A stretch of 19,186 nucleotides of DNA from contig CAINDZ010000466.1 in NCBI GenBank assembly GCA_903847545.1, positions 1-19,186 of the forward strand, in the 5' to 3' direction. The DNA comes from an uncultured bacterium. GTDB lineage: Bacteria; Krumholzibacteriota; Krumholzibacteriia; LZORAL124-64-63. Of this stretch, positions 1 through 6,965 are shown piece by piece. Each line of letters begins with the position of its first letter. Within the stretch, counting starts at the first letter, position 1. Below the pieces are notes generated by a model. It was given only the letters and a program-made list of their open reading frames with translations. It made no database searches and was not told the origin of the DNA. Both the position numbers and the translations under genes were made by a program.

Positions 1-1
1 C

Positions 2-826
2 GCCGGCGACCGCGTCCCGCTGGCCTCGCTCGCCTCGTTCGAGCAGGTGCCGGGCGCCAGCGAGATCCAGCGCGAGAACCGCCAGACCGCGGTCTGGGTG
101 GGCGCCCGCTACGAGGATGGCTCGCGCGAGCAGTACATGGCGCAGGTGACGGCGCTGCTGAACGGCACGACGCTGCCGGCCGGCTACTCGTGGACCTTCG
201 GCCAGTGGCAGCAGCGGGCGCGTGACAGCTCGATGGGTTTCCTTACCAACCTGCTGCTGGCGCTGATGCTGGTCTTCGTCGTGATGGCGGCCCTGTTCGA
301 GTCGACACGGCAGGCCCTCGCCCTGATGGTGGCGCTGCCGTTCGCCCTGGCCGGCGCGGTGTGGACGCTGTACCTCACGGGCACCGACTTCGACCAGCCG
401 GCGGCGCTTGGCGTGCTGCTCCTGATCGGCATCGTCGTCAACAACGGCATCGTCATGATCGAGCACATCAACATGTACCGCCGGCAGGGGATGCCGCGAC
501 AGGAGGCCATGATGCGCGGCGGGCGCGAGCGCCTGCGCCCGATCATCATGACGGCCCTGACCACGCTCATGGGACTGGCGCCTATCGCCATCTCGCGCCC
601 CTCGCTGGGCAACGTCTACTACTACTCGATGGCGCTGGTGATCATGGGCGGCCTCGTCATCTCGACGGTGCTGACCGCGATCCTGCTGCCGGCCACCGCG
701 ATGCTGGCCGAGGACTGGACCGCCGCCGCGGGACGGGGCGCCGTGGCCGCGGGTCGCTGGGTGCGGCGGCCGCGTCTTGCGCGCCCTGCGCGCCGGGGCG
801 GCACGCTCCCGCGCCCGCCGGCGTAG
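2..826 (+). CDS. RND efflux transporter inner-membrane subunit (AcrB/HAE1-type), C-terminal part, 5' truncated
   Basis: This is the last 274 residues of a resistance-nodulation-division pump, a proton-driven inner-membrane antiporter that exports drugs or lipophilic compounds through a tripartite envelope complex. The reading frame is open from base 2, so the start lies outside the window. The visible part begins with the end of the second periplasmic porter loop (GDRVPLASLASFEQVPG), followed by transmembrane helices. The GIVVNNGIVMIEHIN segment and RERLRPIIMTALTTLMGLAPIA are hallmark RND sequences of the C-terminal helix bundle. After the last helix there is a roughly 40-residue Arg/Ala/Pro-rich cytoplasmic tail. 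Family membership is clear; substrate cannot be judged. Full-length relatives are about 1030 residues, so roughly a quarter is present. Confidence 0.93.
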   Translation, partial: AGDRVPLASLASFEQVPGASEIQRENRQTAVWVGARYEDGSREQYMAQVTALLNGTTLPAGYSWTFGQWQQRARDSSMGFLTNLLLALMLVFVVMAALFESTRQALALMVALPFALAGAVWTLYLTGTDFDQPAALGVLLLIGIVVNNGIVMIEHINMYRRQGMPRQEAMMRGGRERLRPIIMTALTTLMGLAPIAISRPSLGNVYYYSMALVIMGGLVISTVLTAILLPATAMLAEDWTAAAGRGAVAAGRWVRRPRLARPARRGGTLPRPPA

Positions 827-930
827 CCGTCGGCGTTCCCGCGCTTGCCGTCGGGACGGCGGCAGGGCATCATGGGGATTCGACGCCAGCGGCGGCGCCG
901 GATCGGGGCCGCCGGGAACGGGATGCCTTC

Positions 931-1398
931 GTGAATCGCCAGCGACGACTCCGCTACCTCTTCGCCCCCCTTCTGGGCGGCATCACGGGCCTGGCCCTGT
1001 GTCGCGGCGTGCTGCCCCTGGGCCTGCACGCCGCCGGCTACGGCAGCTACCTGGCCCTGGGCTTCTACCTCGACCGTTTCTGCTGGTTCTCGGTCGTCGT
1101 CATGGCCCTCGGCGGCCTGGGGGTGGCCCGCTCGCGCCACATGCTGGAGGCCATCCGGATCTTCAGCTGGGGCGGCCTGCTGGCCGGTGCCGGCCTGGCC
1201 GCGCTCGCGCTGGACACGCATGTGCGCCTGTTGGCGATGGCGGGGCTGTTGGGCTGGATCTACGGTCTGCCGGCGGGCCTGCTGCTGGCGGCCGTGTTGT
1301 CGGGACTTCCCGGCGGCGCCGCGCCACAGCCTGCCGCCGACGTCGCCGGGGACAACGGCGCCGCGCCCGCTGCCAACCCTGACGACTACGTCATCTGA
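931..1398 (+). CDS. Small polytopic membrane protein of unknown function
   Basis: This is a 155-residue protein read from a GTG start, beginning VNRQRRLRYLFAPLLGG. It has about four hydrophobic segments (roughly residues 8-30, 37-62, 70-93 and 96-122) and a polar, Ala/Pro-rich C-terminal tail ending DDYVI. No ATG or GTG lies in frame just upstream, and only a weak purine-rich stretch (GGGAACGGGA) precedes the GTG, so the start is uncertain. It follows the RND gene by 104 bases on the same strand and could be cotranscribed with it. Its stop overlaps the 3' end of the opposing glycosyltransferase gene by 13 bases. I do not recognise a family. The hydrophobic pattern argues for a real gene rather than a chance frame. 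Confidence 0.6.
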   Translation: MNRQRRLRYLFAPLLGGITGLALCRGVLPLGLHAAGYGSYLALGFYLDRFCWFSVVVMALGGLGVARSRHMLEAIRIFSWGGLLAGAGLAALALDTHVRLLAMAGLLGWIYGLPAGLLLAAVLSGLPGGAAPQPAADVAGDNGAAPAANPDDYVI

Positions 1399-2630
1399 CC
1401 GGCACCGCCGGTCCCCCACGCCTCCCGCAACACGCCGACCATCACCAGGATCACGCCCGCCGGCTTCGTGGCGTGGTGCGCCAGCGACGTGCCCAGGGTC
1501 CACAGGTGCTCGGGGTCGTTGGCGCCCGGCGGCAGCGGCACGTCGTAGAGGATGAACGCCGTGGGCAGCGCGATCACGGCCGCACCGGCGATGACCAGGC
1601 GCCCGGGCGTCTCGGCGCGGCAGAAGTAGACGACGAGCGGGACGAGCAGGAACGCGTACGAGTGCTCCCAGATGTCCTTGTAGGCCAGGAAGAACGCGCA
1701 CGCCCACATCAGCGCCGACAGCTCGATCGTCGGGCGGCGGCGCCACGCCGTGACGGCGGCCAGCGCGAGCACGCTGAACGGGTACGCGTGGAGCACGACC
1801 CGCGCCGCCGGCGGGAGCTGGGCCAGCGAGGAGACATCCGCGACGGGGATGCCGGCGGCGCGCGTGGCCAGCGTCACGAGCAGGCCGTTCAGGCCGTGGT
1901 GTCCGGCGTGGACCATCCAGCCGGGCATGTCGATGGGCTTGAGGTTGACGGCGAGGAAGCGCCCGAACTCGCCGGGGCGGGCCGTGAAATACGCCGCCGC
2001 CGAGGCGGCCAGGGCCGCGCCCCACGCGGCCAGCCGCCGCCACGTTCGCCGGCCGATGACCGCCGGCGCGACGGCCAGCGCCACCGGCTTGGCGACCACG
2101 GCGGCACAGGCCGCCAGCGCGAACAGCGACGCGCGACGCGACGCGAGCGCCACGAATCCCGCGAGCACCAGCATGGCCGAGACGAACGAGAGCTGCCCCA
2201 TGAAGATCTCCAGGTGCAGCGGCGTGTACAGGGCGCAGAACCAGGCGAGCGGAACGATGCGGCCTGGCGGCGCGCGGCGCACGACGTACACGACCAGCGC
2301 CAGGAAGCAGGCCTCGATGAAGCCGCACCACAGGCCGTAGGCCACACCGGGCGCCGACGCCAGGATCGGCACGCCGAACGGGAGGGCCAGGAGCGGGTGG
2401 TACCGGAACCCGAACGCCGGCCCGTCGCCGTACAGCGGCAGCCCCCGCCACAGGCGCACGCCGGCGTCGACGTAGACCGCGAAGTCGGTGCCCCGTCCCA
2501 GCCGGTGCACGGCGTCGTTGTAGAGGTGGCCGAGGCCGCCGGACAGGGTGAGGCCGACCAGGACCAGGTGTGCGGCCACGGCGGCGACCACCCACATCCG
2601 ACGATGGTCATGGGTGGCTGGGGTGGGCAT
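1386..2630 (-). CDS. GT87-family (DUF2029) polyprenyl-phosphate-dependent membrane glycosyltransferase
   Basis: This is a 414-residue multi-pass membrane protein resembling GT-C mannosyltransferases of the GT87/DUF2029 family, which transfer sugars from polyprenyl-phosphate donors on the outer face of the cytoplasmic membrane. After the first helix comes TDFAVYVDAGVRLWRGLPLYG and then FGFRYHPLLALPFG, the usual family signature. An Asp in that first loop (D49 or D55) is the likely catalytic base. Further hydrophobic helices follow to the C-terminus. The ATG at 2630 is preceded by GGAG (minus strand) 4 bases away. The frame stays open upstream to 2678, but that extension has no ribosome site. 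The acceptor is unknown. The gene stands alone, converging with the small membrane protein gene. Confidence 0.8.
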   Translation of the reverse strand: MPTPATHDHRRMWVVAAVAAHLVLVGLTLSGGLGHLYNDAVHRLGRGTDFAVYVDAGVRLWRGLPLYGDGPAFGFRYHPLLALPFGVPILASAPGVAYGLWCGFIEACFLALVVYVVRRAPPGRIVPLAWFCALYTPLHLEIFMGQLSFVSAMLVLAGFVALASRRASLFALAACAAVVAKPVALAVAPAVIGRRTWRRLAAWGAALAASAAAYFTARPGEFGRFLAVNLKPIDMPGWMVHAGHHGLNGLLVTLATRAAGIPVADVSSLAQLPPAARVVLHAYPFSVLALAAVTAWRRRPTIELSALMWACAFFLAYKDIWEHSYAFLLVPLVVYFCRAETPGRLVIAGAAVIALPTAFILYDVPLPPGANDPEHLWTLGTSLAHHATKPAGVILVMVGVLREAWGTGGAGQMT

Positions 2631-2743
2631 CGGTCTCCGTGGCGGTTCGGGTCCAGGGGCGTCGAGGCGTGAACACACCCCAGTGTAACGCCCGACGGCG
2701 CGCTGTCTTTCGTGGATTTATCTGATCCTGTATACCCATACTG

Positions 2744-2758
2744 ACGCATTATTTGCGT
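2744..2758. promoter_or_regulatory. Inverted repeat ACGCA-N5-TGCGT, candidate operator
   Basis: A perfect 5-bp inverted repeat with a 5-base AT spacer lies six bases upstream of the predicted -35 of the glucanase promoter. The position would suit an activator or a repressor controlling either divergent gene. The half-sites are short enough to arise by chance. Confidence 0.25.
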
Positions 2759-2764
2759 TTATCT

Positions 2765-2793
2765 TTGTTCGTTCTCCGAACTTAGTGTATACT
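2765..2793 (+). promoter_or_regulatory. Predicted sigma70-type promoter of the GH16 glucanase gene
   Basis: TTGTTC (2765-2770) is followed after exactly 17 bases by TATACT (2788-2793), a 5/6 match to the -10 consensus, inside an AT-rich island in otherwise GC-rich DNA. Transcription would start near 2800, giving a leader of about 50 bases before the GTG at 2850. The -35 match is weak (3/6). Confidence 0.5.
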
Positions 2794-2849
2794 TGGGAGG
2801 TTCCCGTGACCAGCCCTGAATTTCGCCCCAGCGCGCCGGAGGCCCCCGG

Positions 2850-4769
2850 GTGACCCATCGCAATGCCTGCTCCCTGTCGCGCCGCCTGTCGGCGCTGGTC
2901 CTGCTCGCCGCGCTGGCCGCCTGCCTGGGCGCCGCCACCCCCGCCCACGCCACGTGGGCGCTGGTGTGGTCCGACGAGTTCAACGGCACGACCCTCGACG
3001 CCGCCGCCTGGAACACCGTCACGGGCACCGGCTGCCCGTCGCTGTGCGGCTGGGGCAACGCCGAGCTGGAGTACTACCGGCCGCAGAACGTGACCGTCAG
3101 CGGCGGCAACCTCGTCATCACGTCGCGCGCGGAGTCGTACAGCGGGTCGAACTACACCTCGGGCAAGATCACGACGAGCGGAAAGAAGTCGTTCCTCTAC
3201 GGGCGGATCGAGATGCGCGCCAAGCTGCCGGTCGGCGGCGGCATGTGGCCCGCCTTCTGGATGATGCCGCAGGACAACGTGTACGGCGGGTGGGCGTCGA
3301 GCGGCGAGATCGACATCATGGAGGCGTCGAACGCGATGACCTCGATCGCCGGCACGCTCCACTACGGCGGCACGTCGCCCAACAACACCTCCACGAGCGG
3401 CACCTACTCGCTGGGCGGCAGCAGTTTCGCCTCGGCGTTCCACACCTACGCGGTCGAGTGGGAAGCCGACACGATGCGCTGGTACGTCGACGACGTGCTG
3501 TTCTCGACGAAGACCAGCGCGCAGTGGTACTCGAGCGCGGTGCCCGGCAACGCGCGCGCGCCGTTCGACCAGCCGTTCTACATCATCCTGAACGCGGCCG
3601 TGGGCGGCTACTACACCGGCTGCACCAGCTCGAGCTGCGTCTCGGCGACGTTCCCGCAGCAGTACCTGGTCGACTACGTGCGCGTGTACGAGAACATCGC
3701 CAACTTCGAGCCCGTCGTGGCGATCACCACGCCGGTCGCGGGCACGTCCGTGCCGGCCGGCGACATCGTGTTCGAGGCGACGGCCACGGACAGCGACGGC
3801 ACGATCACCACGGTCGAGTTCTGGAACGGCGCGACGTACCTGGGCGCCGACACCACCGCGCCCTACACGTTCACCTGGACGGGCGTGGCGGCCGGCTGCC
3901 CGGCGGTGACGGCCAAGGCCATCGACAACCTGGGCGGCACGGCCACGCACACGATCGACCTGACGGTCGGCGCCGGGTGCGGCCAGGTCGGCTTCACGGG
4001 CGACCCGTGGGTGCTGCCCGCGAGGATCCAGGCCGAGAACTACGACGCCGGCGGCGAGGGCGTGGCTTTCCACGACCTGGACGCGACGAACAACGGTGGC
4101 CTGTACCGCCCGGGTGAGGGTGTCGACATCGAGGCCTGCACCGACACGGGCGGCGGCTTCAACGTGGGCTGGACCAACCCCGGCGAGTGGATGGAGTACA
4201 CCGTGCAGCCCCTGGGCACCGGCTCGTACACGCTGACGGCGCGCGTGTCCTCGCTTTCGGGCGGCGGCCAGTTCCGCGTGTACTTCAACGGGATCGACAA
4301 GACCGGCGCCGTCAACGTCGCCTCCACGGGCGGCTGGCAGACCTGGACCACGCTGTCGATGAACGTGTCGCTGGCGGCCGGCACGCAGGTGATGCGCTTC
4401 GCGCCGACGATCTCCGGCTTCAACGTGAACTGGCTCGAGCTGACGCCCAACTGGACGAGCGCGGCGCCGGAGGTGCCCGGCGCGGGCGCCGCCGCGGTGC
4501 TGCGGCCCTGCCACCCGAACCCGTTCAACCCGTCGACGACGATCAGCTACGAACTGGCCGCGCCGGCCGACGTCACCCTGGCGGTGTACGACATGGCCGG
4601 CAAGCTGGTGCGGATGCTGGTGGCCGGCGAACCTGTCGCCGTCGGCGCCCACGAGTTGACGTGGAACGGGCGCGACGACGCGGGCCTGGCCGCGCCGGCG
4701 GGCGTGTACTTCTGCCGGCTCGAGGCGGGCGGGGTCGTGCAGGCGCAGCGGATGACGTTGTTGAAGTAG
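2850..4769 (+). CDS. Secreted GH16 endo-beta-1,3-glucanase (laminarinase-type) with Ig-like, CBM6 and FlgD-like C-terminal modules
   Basis: This 639-residue modular enzyme probably hydrolyses beta-1,3- or mixed-linkage glucans outside the cell. Residues 1-34 are a signal peptide, likely cut after AHA34. An LAAC at 22-25 could instead act as a lipobox. The GH16 catalytic domain spans about 36-285, with the canonical active site GEIDIMEAS: E153 nucleophile, D155 and E158 acid/base. An Ig-like domain follows (about 287-376), then a CBM6-like glucan-binding domain (about 390-533, with RIQAENYDAGGEG and WTNPGEWMEYTV). Last comes a FlgD-like/type A sorting-type module (about 552-639, with HPNPFNPSTTISYEL and GVYFCRLEAGG). 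The GTG at 2850 has a perfect GGAGG seven bases upstream (2838-2842). The downstream ATG at 2863 is in another frame. Close relatives act on laminarin or curdlan; exact specificity cannot be read from sequence. Confidence 0.93.
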   Translation: MTHRNACSLSRRLSALVLLAALAACLGAATPAHATWALVWSDEFNGTTLDAAAWNTVTGTGCPSLCGWGNAELEYYRPQNVTVSGGNLVITSRAESYSGSNYTSGKITTSGKKSFLYGRIEMRAKLPVGGGMWPAFWMMPQDNVYGGWASSGEIDIMEASNAMTSIAGTLHYGGTSPNNTSTSGTYSLGGSSFASAFHTYAVEWEADTMRWYVDDVLFSTKTSAQWYSSAVPGNARAPFDQPFYIILNAAVGGYYTGCTSSSCVSATFPQQYLVDYVRVYENIANFEPVVAITTPVAGTSVPAGDIVFEATATDSDGTITTVEFWNGATYLGADTTAPYTFTWTGVAAGCPAVTAKAIDNLGGTATHTIDLTVGAGCGQVGFTGDPWVLPARIQAENYDAGGEGVAFHDLDATNNGGLYRPGEGVDIEACTDTGGGFNVGWTNPGEWMEYTVQPLGTGSYTLTARVSSLSGGGQFRVYFNGIDKTGAVNVASTGGWQTWTTLSMNVSLAAGTQVMRFAPTISGFNVNWLELTPNWTSAAPEVPGAGAAAVLRPCHPNPFNPSTTISYELAAPADVTLAVYDMAGKLVRMLVAGEPVAVGAHELTWNGRDDAGLAAPAGVYFCRLEAGGVVQAQRMTLLK

Positions 4770-4787
4770 TTTCGGACTTGATCCTCG

Positions 4788-4829
4788 GCGCCGGCGCAAC
4801 ACTCGCGATGCGGAGAGTTGAGCCGGCGC
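4788..4829. terminator. Long imperfect hairpin between convergent genes (terminator or REP-like element)
   Basis: GCGCCGGCGCAACACTC (4788-4804) pairs with GAGAGTTGAGCCGGCGC (4813-4829) at 15 of 17 positions around the 8-base loop GCGATGCG. It lies between the stops of the glucanase (4769) and the nuclease (4864), where a bidirectional terminator is expected. No T-run follows on either strand, so it may be a REP-like repeat instead. Its loop and right arm recur at 7710-7729. Confidence 0.55.
4808..4827 (+). repeat. Dispersed 20-bp repeat, copy 1
   Basis: ATGCGGAGAGTTGAGCCGGC matches ATGCGAAGGGTTGAGCCGGC at 7710-7729 in 18 of 20 positions, in the same orientation. This copy forms most of the loop and most of the right arm of the hairpin at 4788-4829. 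Both copies are intergenic. Confidence 0.5.
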
Positions 4830-4835
4830 AAATGC

Positions 4836-4871
4836 CCTGCTTCTCGCCTTGCTACTCGCCCTGCTACTCGC
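4836..4871 (+). repeat. Three tandem copies of a 12-bp unit overlapping the nuclease stop codon
   Basis: The units are CCTGCTTCTCGC, CTTGCTACTCGC and CCTGCTACTCGC, differing at one or two positions. The third covers the TAG stop of the nuclease gene (minus strand, 4864-4866). Because the unit is four codons long, the second copy carries another in-frame TAG twelve bases further on, giving a repeated Gly-Glu-stop-Gln pattern on the minus strand. Confidence 0.75.
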
Positions 4872-5997
4872 CCCGCTCCGCCGCGCGCCGGCCGTCGCGC
4901 ACCGCCGCCGCCAACTGCTCCGTCGTCGGCATCACCAGGTCGTAGCGCGCCGCCAGGATGCGGCCCTCCCCCTCCGGCAGCGTCATCCTGACCATCGCGT
5001 CGTTCTTCCGCGAACAGAGCGCGATGCCGATGGTGGGCTCCTCGTGCGGCTCGCGCTGCGTGCGGTCGAACCAGTTCACGTACATCTGCACCTGGCCAAG
5101 GTCGCGGTGGGTGAGCTTGCCCAGCTTGAGGTCGATGACCACGAAGCATCGCAACAGGCGGTTGTAGAGCACCAGGTCCACGAAGAAATGGTCGCCGCCG
5201 ATCGTAATGCGTCTCTGGCGCGCGATGAAGCAGAATCCCTTGCCCAATTCGAGCATGAACTCCTGCAAGTGGTCGATGATCGCCTGCTCGAGGTCGCGTT
5301 CGCGCCAGTGCGGACGCTCGGGCAGGCCGAGGAACTCGAGGACGACGGGGTCCTTGATGACGTCCTGCGGCGTGAGGACCTGCTGGCCGCGGCGGGACAG
5401 GGCCAGGACCTGGTCATTGTCACGGCTGACGGCGAGTCGTTCGTGGAGGTGGGAGGCGATCTGGCGTTCGAGTTCGCGGACCGACCAGCCTTGGTTGGCG
5501 GCTTCGTGCTCGTAGAATGTGCGGACGGTTGGATCTTCGATCACCATCAGCAACCGATAGTGGGACCAGCCGAGTTCCAGTTTCAGGGCGGGCTGTGGAG
5601 CAGGTGGCAATTGTCGCCACGGCGTGGCGACAATTTCTTGACTATCAATTTCAACAGATGACGCCTTGCCCTGATCCGGCGCTGGGTATGTCTGATAGAA
5701 TTGACGTATGCGGGCAAGATGTTTTACACCATATCCCCGACCGAAGTGCCTGGTGAGGCGCTCGGAGAGGTGCAGCAGAATCTGCTCACCGTAGTCGGCC
5801 CGCCGCCCCCCTTTCTGTTCCACCAGTACGATCTGACGCCCGATCTCCCAGTAGGTCTGGACCATTGTCGAGTTCACCACCTGTGCGACGCGTTCCTGCG
5901 CACCGGAGACGATCTCGACGACCTTCCGAAACAGGGTGTCCGCGGCGACACAGGCTTCCTCGGTTGTCGCCGCCGGCTGACGGGTGTTGTCGAGCAC
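4864..5997 (-). CDS. YhcG/DUF1016-family PD-(D/E)XK nuclease-domain protein
   Basis: This 377-residue protein is of the YhcG (DUF1016) family, predicted nucleases often found beside restriction or other mobile genes. The N-terminal DUF1016 domain shows NSTMVQTYWEIGRQIV, YGEQILLHLSERL and IRQFYQTYP. The middle has LGWSHYRLLMVIEDP and TFYEHEAANQGWSVRELERQI. The C-terminal PD-(D/E)XK core shows HFFVDLVLYN with D274, VVIDLKLG with D289 and K291, then GQVQMYVNWF. The GTG at 5997 is chosen because AAGGAG lies six bases upstream. The frame runs on to 6144, but that extension lacks a ribosome site. Base composition is clearly lower in GC than its neighbours, especially in the N-terminal half, suggesting acquisition. 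No partner gene is adjacent, so it is an orphan. Residues about 115-140 look like an insertion relative to typical family members. Confidence 0.88.
   Translation of the reverse strand: MLDNTRQPAATTEEACVAADTLFRKVVEIVSGAQERVAQVVNSTMVQTYWEIGRQIVLVEQKGGRRADYGEQILLHLSERLTRHFGRGYGVKHLARIRQFYQTYPAPDQGKASSVEIDSQEIVATPWRQLPPAPQPALKLELGWSHYRLLMVIEDPTVRTFYEHEAANQGWSVRELERQIASHLHERLAVSRDNDQVLALSRRGQQVLTPQDVIKDPVVLEFLGLPERPHWRERDLEQAIIDHLQEFMLELGKGFCFIARQRRITIGGDHFFVDLVLYNRLLRCFVVIDLKLGKLTHRDLGQVQMYVNWFDRTQREPHEEPTIGIALCSRKNDAMVRMTLPEGEGRILAARYDLVMPTTEQLAAAVRDGRRAAERGE
5609..5635. repeat. Perfect 12-bp inverted repeat with 3-base loop inside the nuclease gene
   Basis: AATTGTCGCCAC (5609-5620), loop GGC, GTGGCGACAATT (5624-5635) form a perfect stem within coding sequence. 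On the minus strand it encodes EIVATPWRQL at about residues 119-131, where the family usually continues directly from an IVSTLSR-like segment into WSHY. Confidence 0.85.
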
Positions 5998-6183
5998 GGA
6001 ATTCTCCTTGATGGGCTCGCCCGAAATGAAAACGGCACGCCACGGCCCGATCGGGACCGCAGCGCTCGCGGTGATTACGGTGCTTGTTGGAAGGAACATG
6101 CCGACCGTCGTGCGTGGCGACGACCGCGACTTGCGCCGGCGCAAGTCTGCCCAGGGCGGGGCATCAACAGCCGTGAAGCCGCG
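5998..6183. other. Intergenic region upstream of the nuclease gene
   Basis: This 186-base gap lies between the nuclease start and the methyltransferase stop, both on the minus strand. It holds the nuclease ribosome site (AAGGAG on the minus strand, 6004-6009) and a 20-bp perfect palindrome at 6128-6147. The nuclease frame is open through part of it (to 6144), but I see no start with a ribosome site. I found no clear promoter hexamers. Confidence 0.5.
6128..6147. repeat. Perfect 20-bp palindrome upstream of the nuclease gene
   Basis: GACTTGCGCCGGCGCAAGTC reads the same on both strands. It lies 36 bases downstream of the methyltransferase stop and about 130 bases upstream of the nuclease start. 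It may be a terminator stem for the methyltransferase operon, an operator, or a relative of the hairpin at 4788-4829, with which it shares GCGCCGGCGCAA. No T-run follows. Confidence 0.7.
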
Positions 6184-6924
6184 TCACAGCCGCGCGGCAA
6201 TCACCGATAGCGGCCAGGTGACGCGCCGCCGCACGCGCGCGTCGCCCCAGGCCGCCTCCAGCGCGGGGCGCACCTCGGCCACGGGGTCGCGGCCGGTGTC
6301 GGCCGCGCAGCGCGCCACCGCGGACCAGCTGGCCAGGTAGCCGAGCGCGTGGGCCACGTCCCAGTCGGCGGTCATCGCGAAGGGCGGCGCCGCGAGCGCG
6401 CGGCCGGGCAGCGACAGGCGGGCGTAGCCGTCCTCGACGTGGCGACGCTCGGCGGGCCACCACGGGTCCAGGCCGGCGTAAAAGGCGTCGATGACGGCGT
6501 CGACGGCGGGCGTGACGCGGTGCAGGTTGTAGGTCCAGGCGGCGACGACGGCGCCGGGCGCGGCGACGCGGCGGAGCTCGGCGGCGAACGCGGCCTGGTC
6601 GAACCAGTGCAGGGCCTGCGCGACGGTGATGCAGTCGACGGTGTGGTCGGCCAGCGCGGGCAGCGTCTCGGCGGCGACATGGTAGCGCACGTTCGGGTGC
6701 GGCACGGCCTGGGCCACCTGCTGTTCGCTGGGATCGCTGGCCTCGACGCGCGTGAAGTGCGCCGCCAGGCCGACGGCGGCCTGGCCGTTGCCGCAGCCCG
6801 CATCCCAGGCCAGGGCCGTGCGGCGCGACTGCGAGGCGAGCCAGGCGTGCAGCGCGGCGGGGTACGCGGGACGGAAGGCGGCGTAGTCGGCCGACTGTCT
6901 CGAGAAGTGATCCTGGACGCCCAT
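6184..6924 (-). CDS. Class I SAM-dependent methyltransferase
   Basis: This 246-residue cytoplasmic protein has the Rossmann-fold methyltransferase core. Motif I is WDAGCGNGQAA (residues 40-50), the loop that binds S-adenosylmethionine. It is followed by VEASDPS, the acidic end of strand 2 that contacts the ribose, and by DCITVAQALHWFD, a motif shared by small-molecule methyltransferases of the trans-aconitate methyltransferase-like group. The N-terminus (DHFSRQSADYAAFRPAYP) is also typical of that group. The ATG at 6924 is preceded by GGGGAG (minus strand) nine bases upstream. It lies 41 bases downstream of the pyrophosphatase gene on the same strand, so the two are probably cotranscribed. 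The substrate cannot be predicted. Confidence 0.87.
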   Translation of the reverse strand: MGVQDHFSRQSADYAAFRPAYPAALHAWLASQSRRTALAWDAGCGNGQAAVGLAAHFTRVEASDPSEQQVAQAVPHPNVRYHVAAETLPALADHTVDCITVAQALHWFDQAAFAAELRRVAAPGAVVAAWTYNLHRVTPAVDAVIDAFYAGLDPWWPAERRHVEDGYARLSLPGRALAAPPFAMTADWDVAHALGYLASWSAVARCAADTGRDPVAEVRPALEAAWGDARVRRRVTWPLSVIAARL

Positions 6925-6965
6925 GGGCGCGGGCTCCCCGTCTGCGGGTGCGGGCGAACGCGGGG

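Larger units (their letters stand above)
2631..2849. other. Divergent intergenic region with AT-rich patch
   Basis: This 219-base gap lies between the divergent starts of the glycosyltransferase and the glucanase. Most of it, about 2700-2800, is strikingly AT-rich against its surroundings and contains two copies of GTATAC (2730-2735 and 2787-2792), a short inverted repeat and a good promoter for the plus-strand gene. In the glycosyltransferase leader, GGCGT (2666-2670) can pair with ACGCC (2688-2692), enclosing ACAC/GTGT (2673-2676 and 2683-2686), so a small hairpin is possible. I found no convincing minus-strand promoter hexamers. Confidence 0.5.

Noticed and set aside
622..2595. 657-codon open frame on the minus strand
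   Set aside because: It is Arg/Gly/Pro-rich with no domain and overlaps the RND, small membrane protein and glycosyltransferase genes, which have recognisable or hydrophobic proteins. It is a GC-driven shadow frame.
2718..4802. 694-codon minus-strand frame opposite the glucanase
   Set aside because: It is a low-complexity Arg/Val/Ala/Gly product antisense to a gene with an intact catalytic motif and ribosome site.
4836..4871. CRISPR-like array
   Set aside because: The units are 12 bp, directly adjacent and without spacers, so this is a simple tandem repeat.
5998..6144. N-terminal extension of the YhcG-type nuclease
   Set aside because: The upstream ATGs lack ribosome sites, while GTG at 5997 has AAGGAG six bases upstream and gives the usual family N-terminus.
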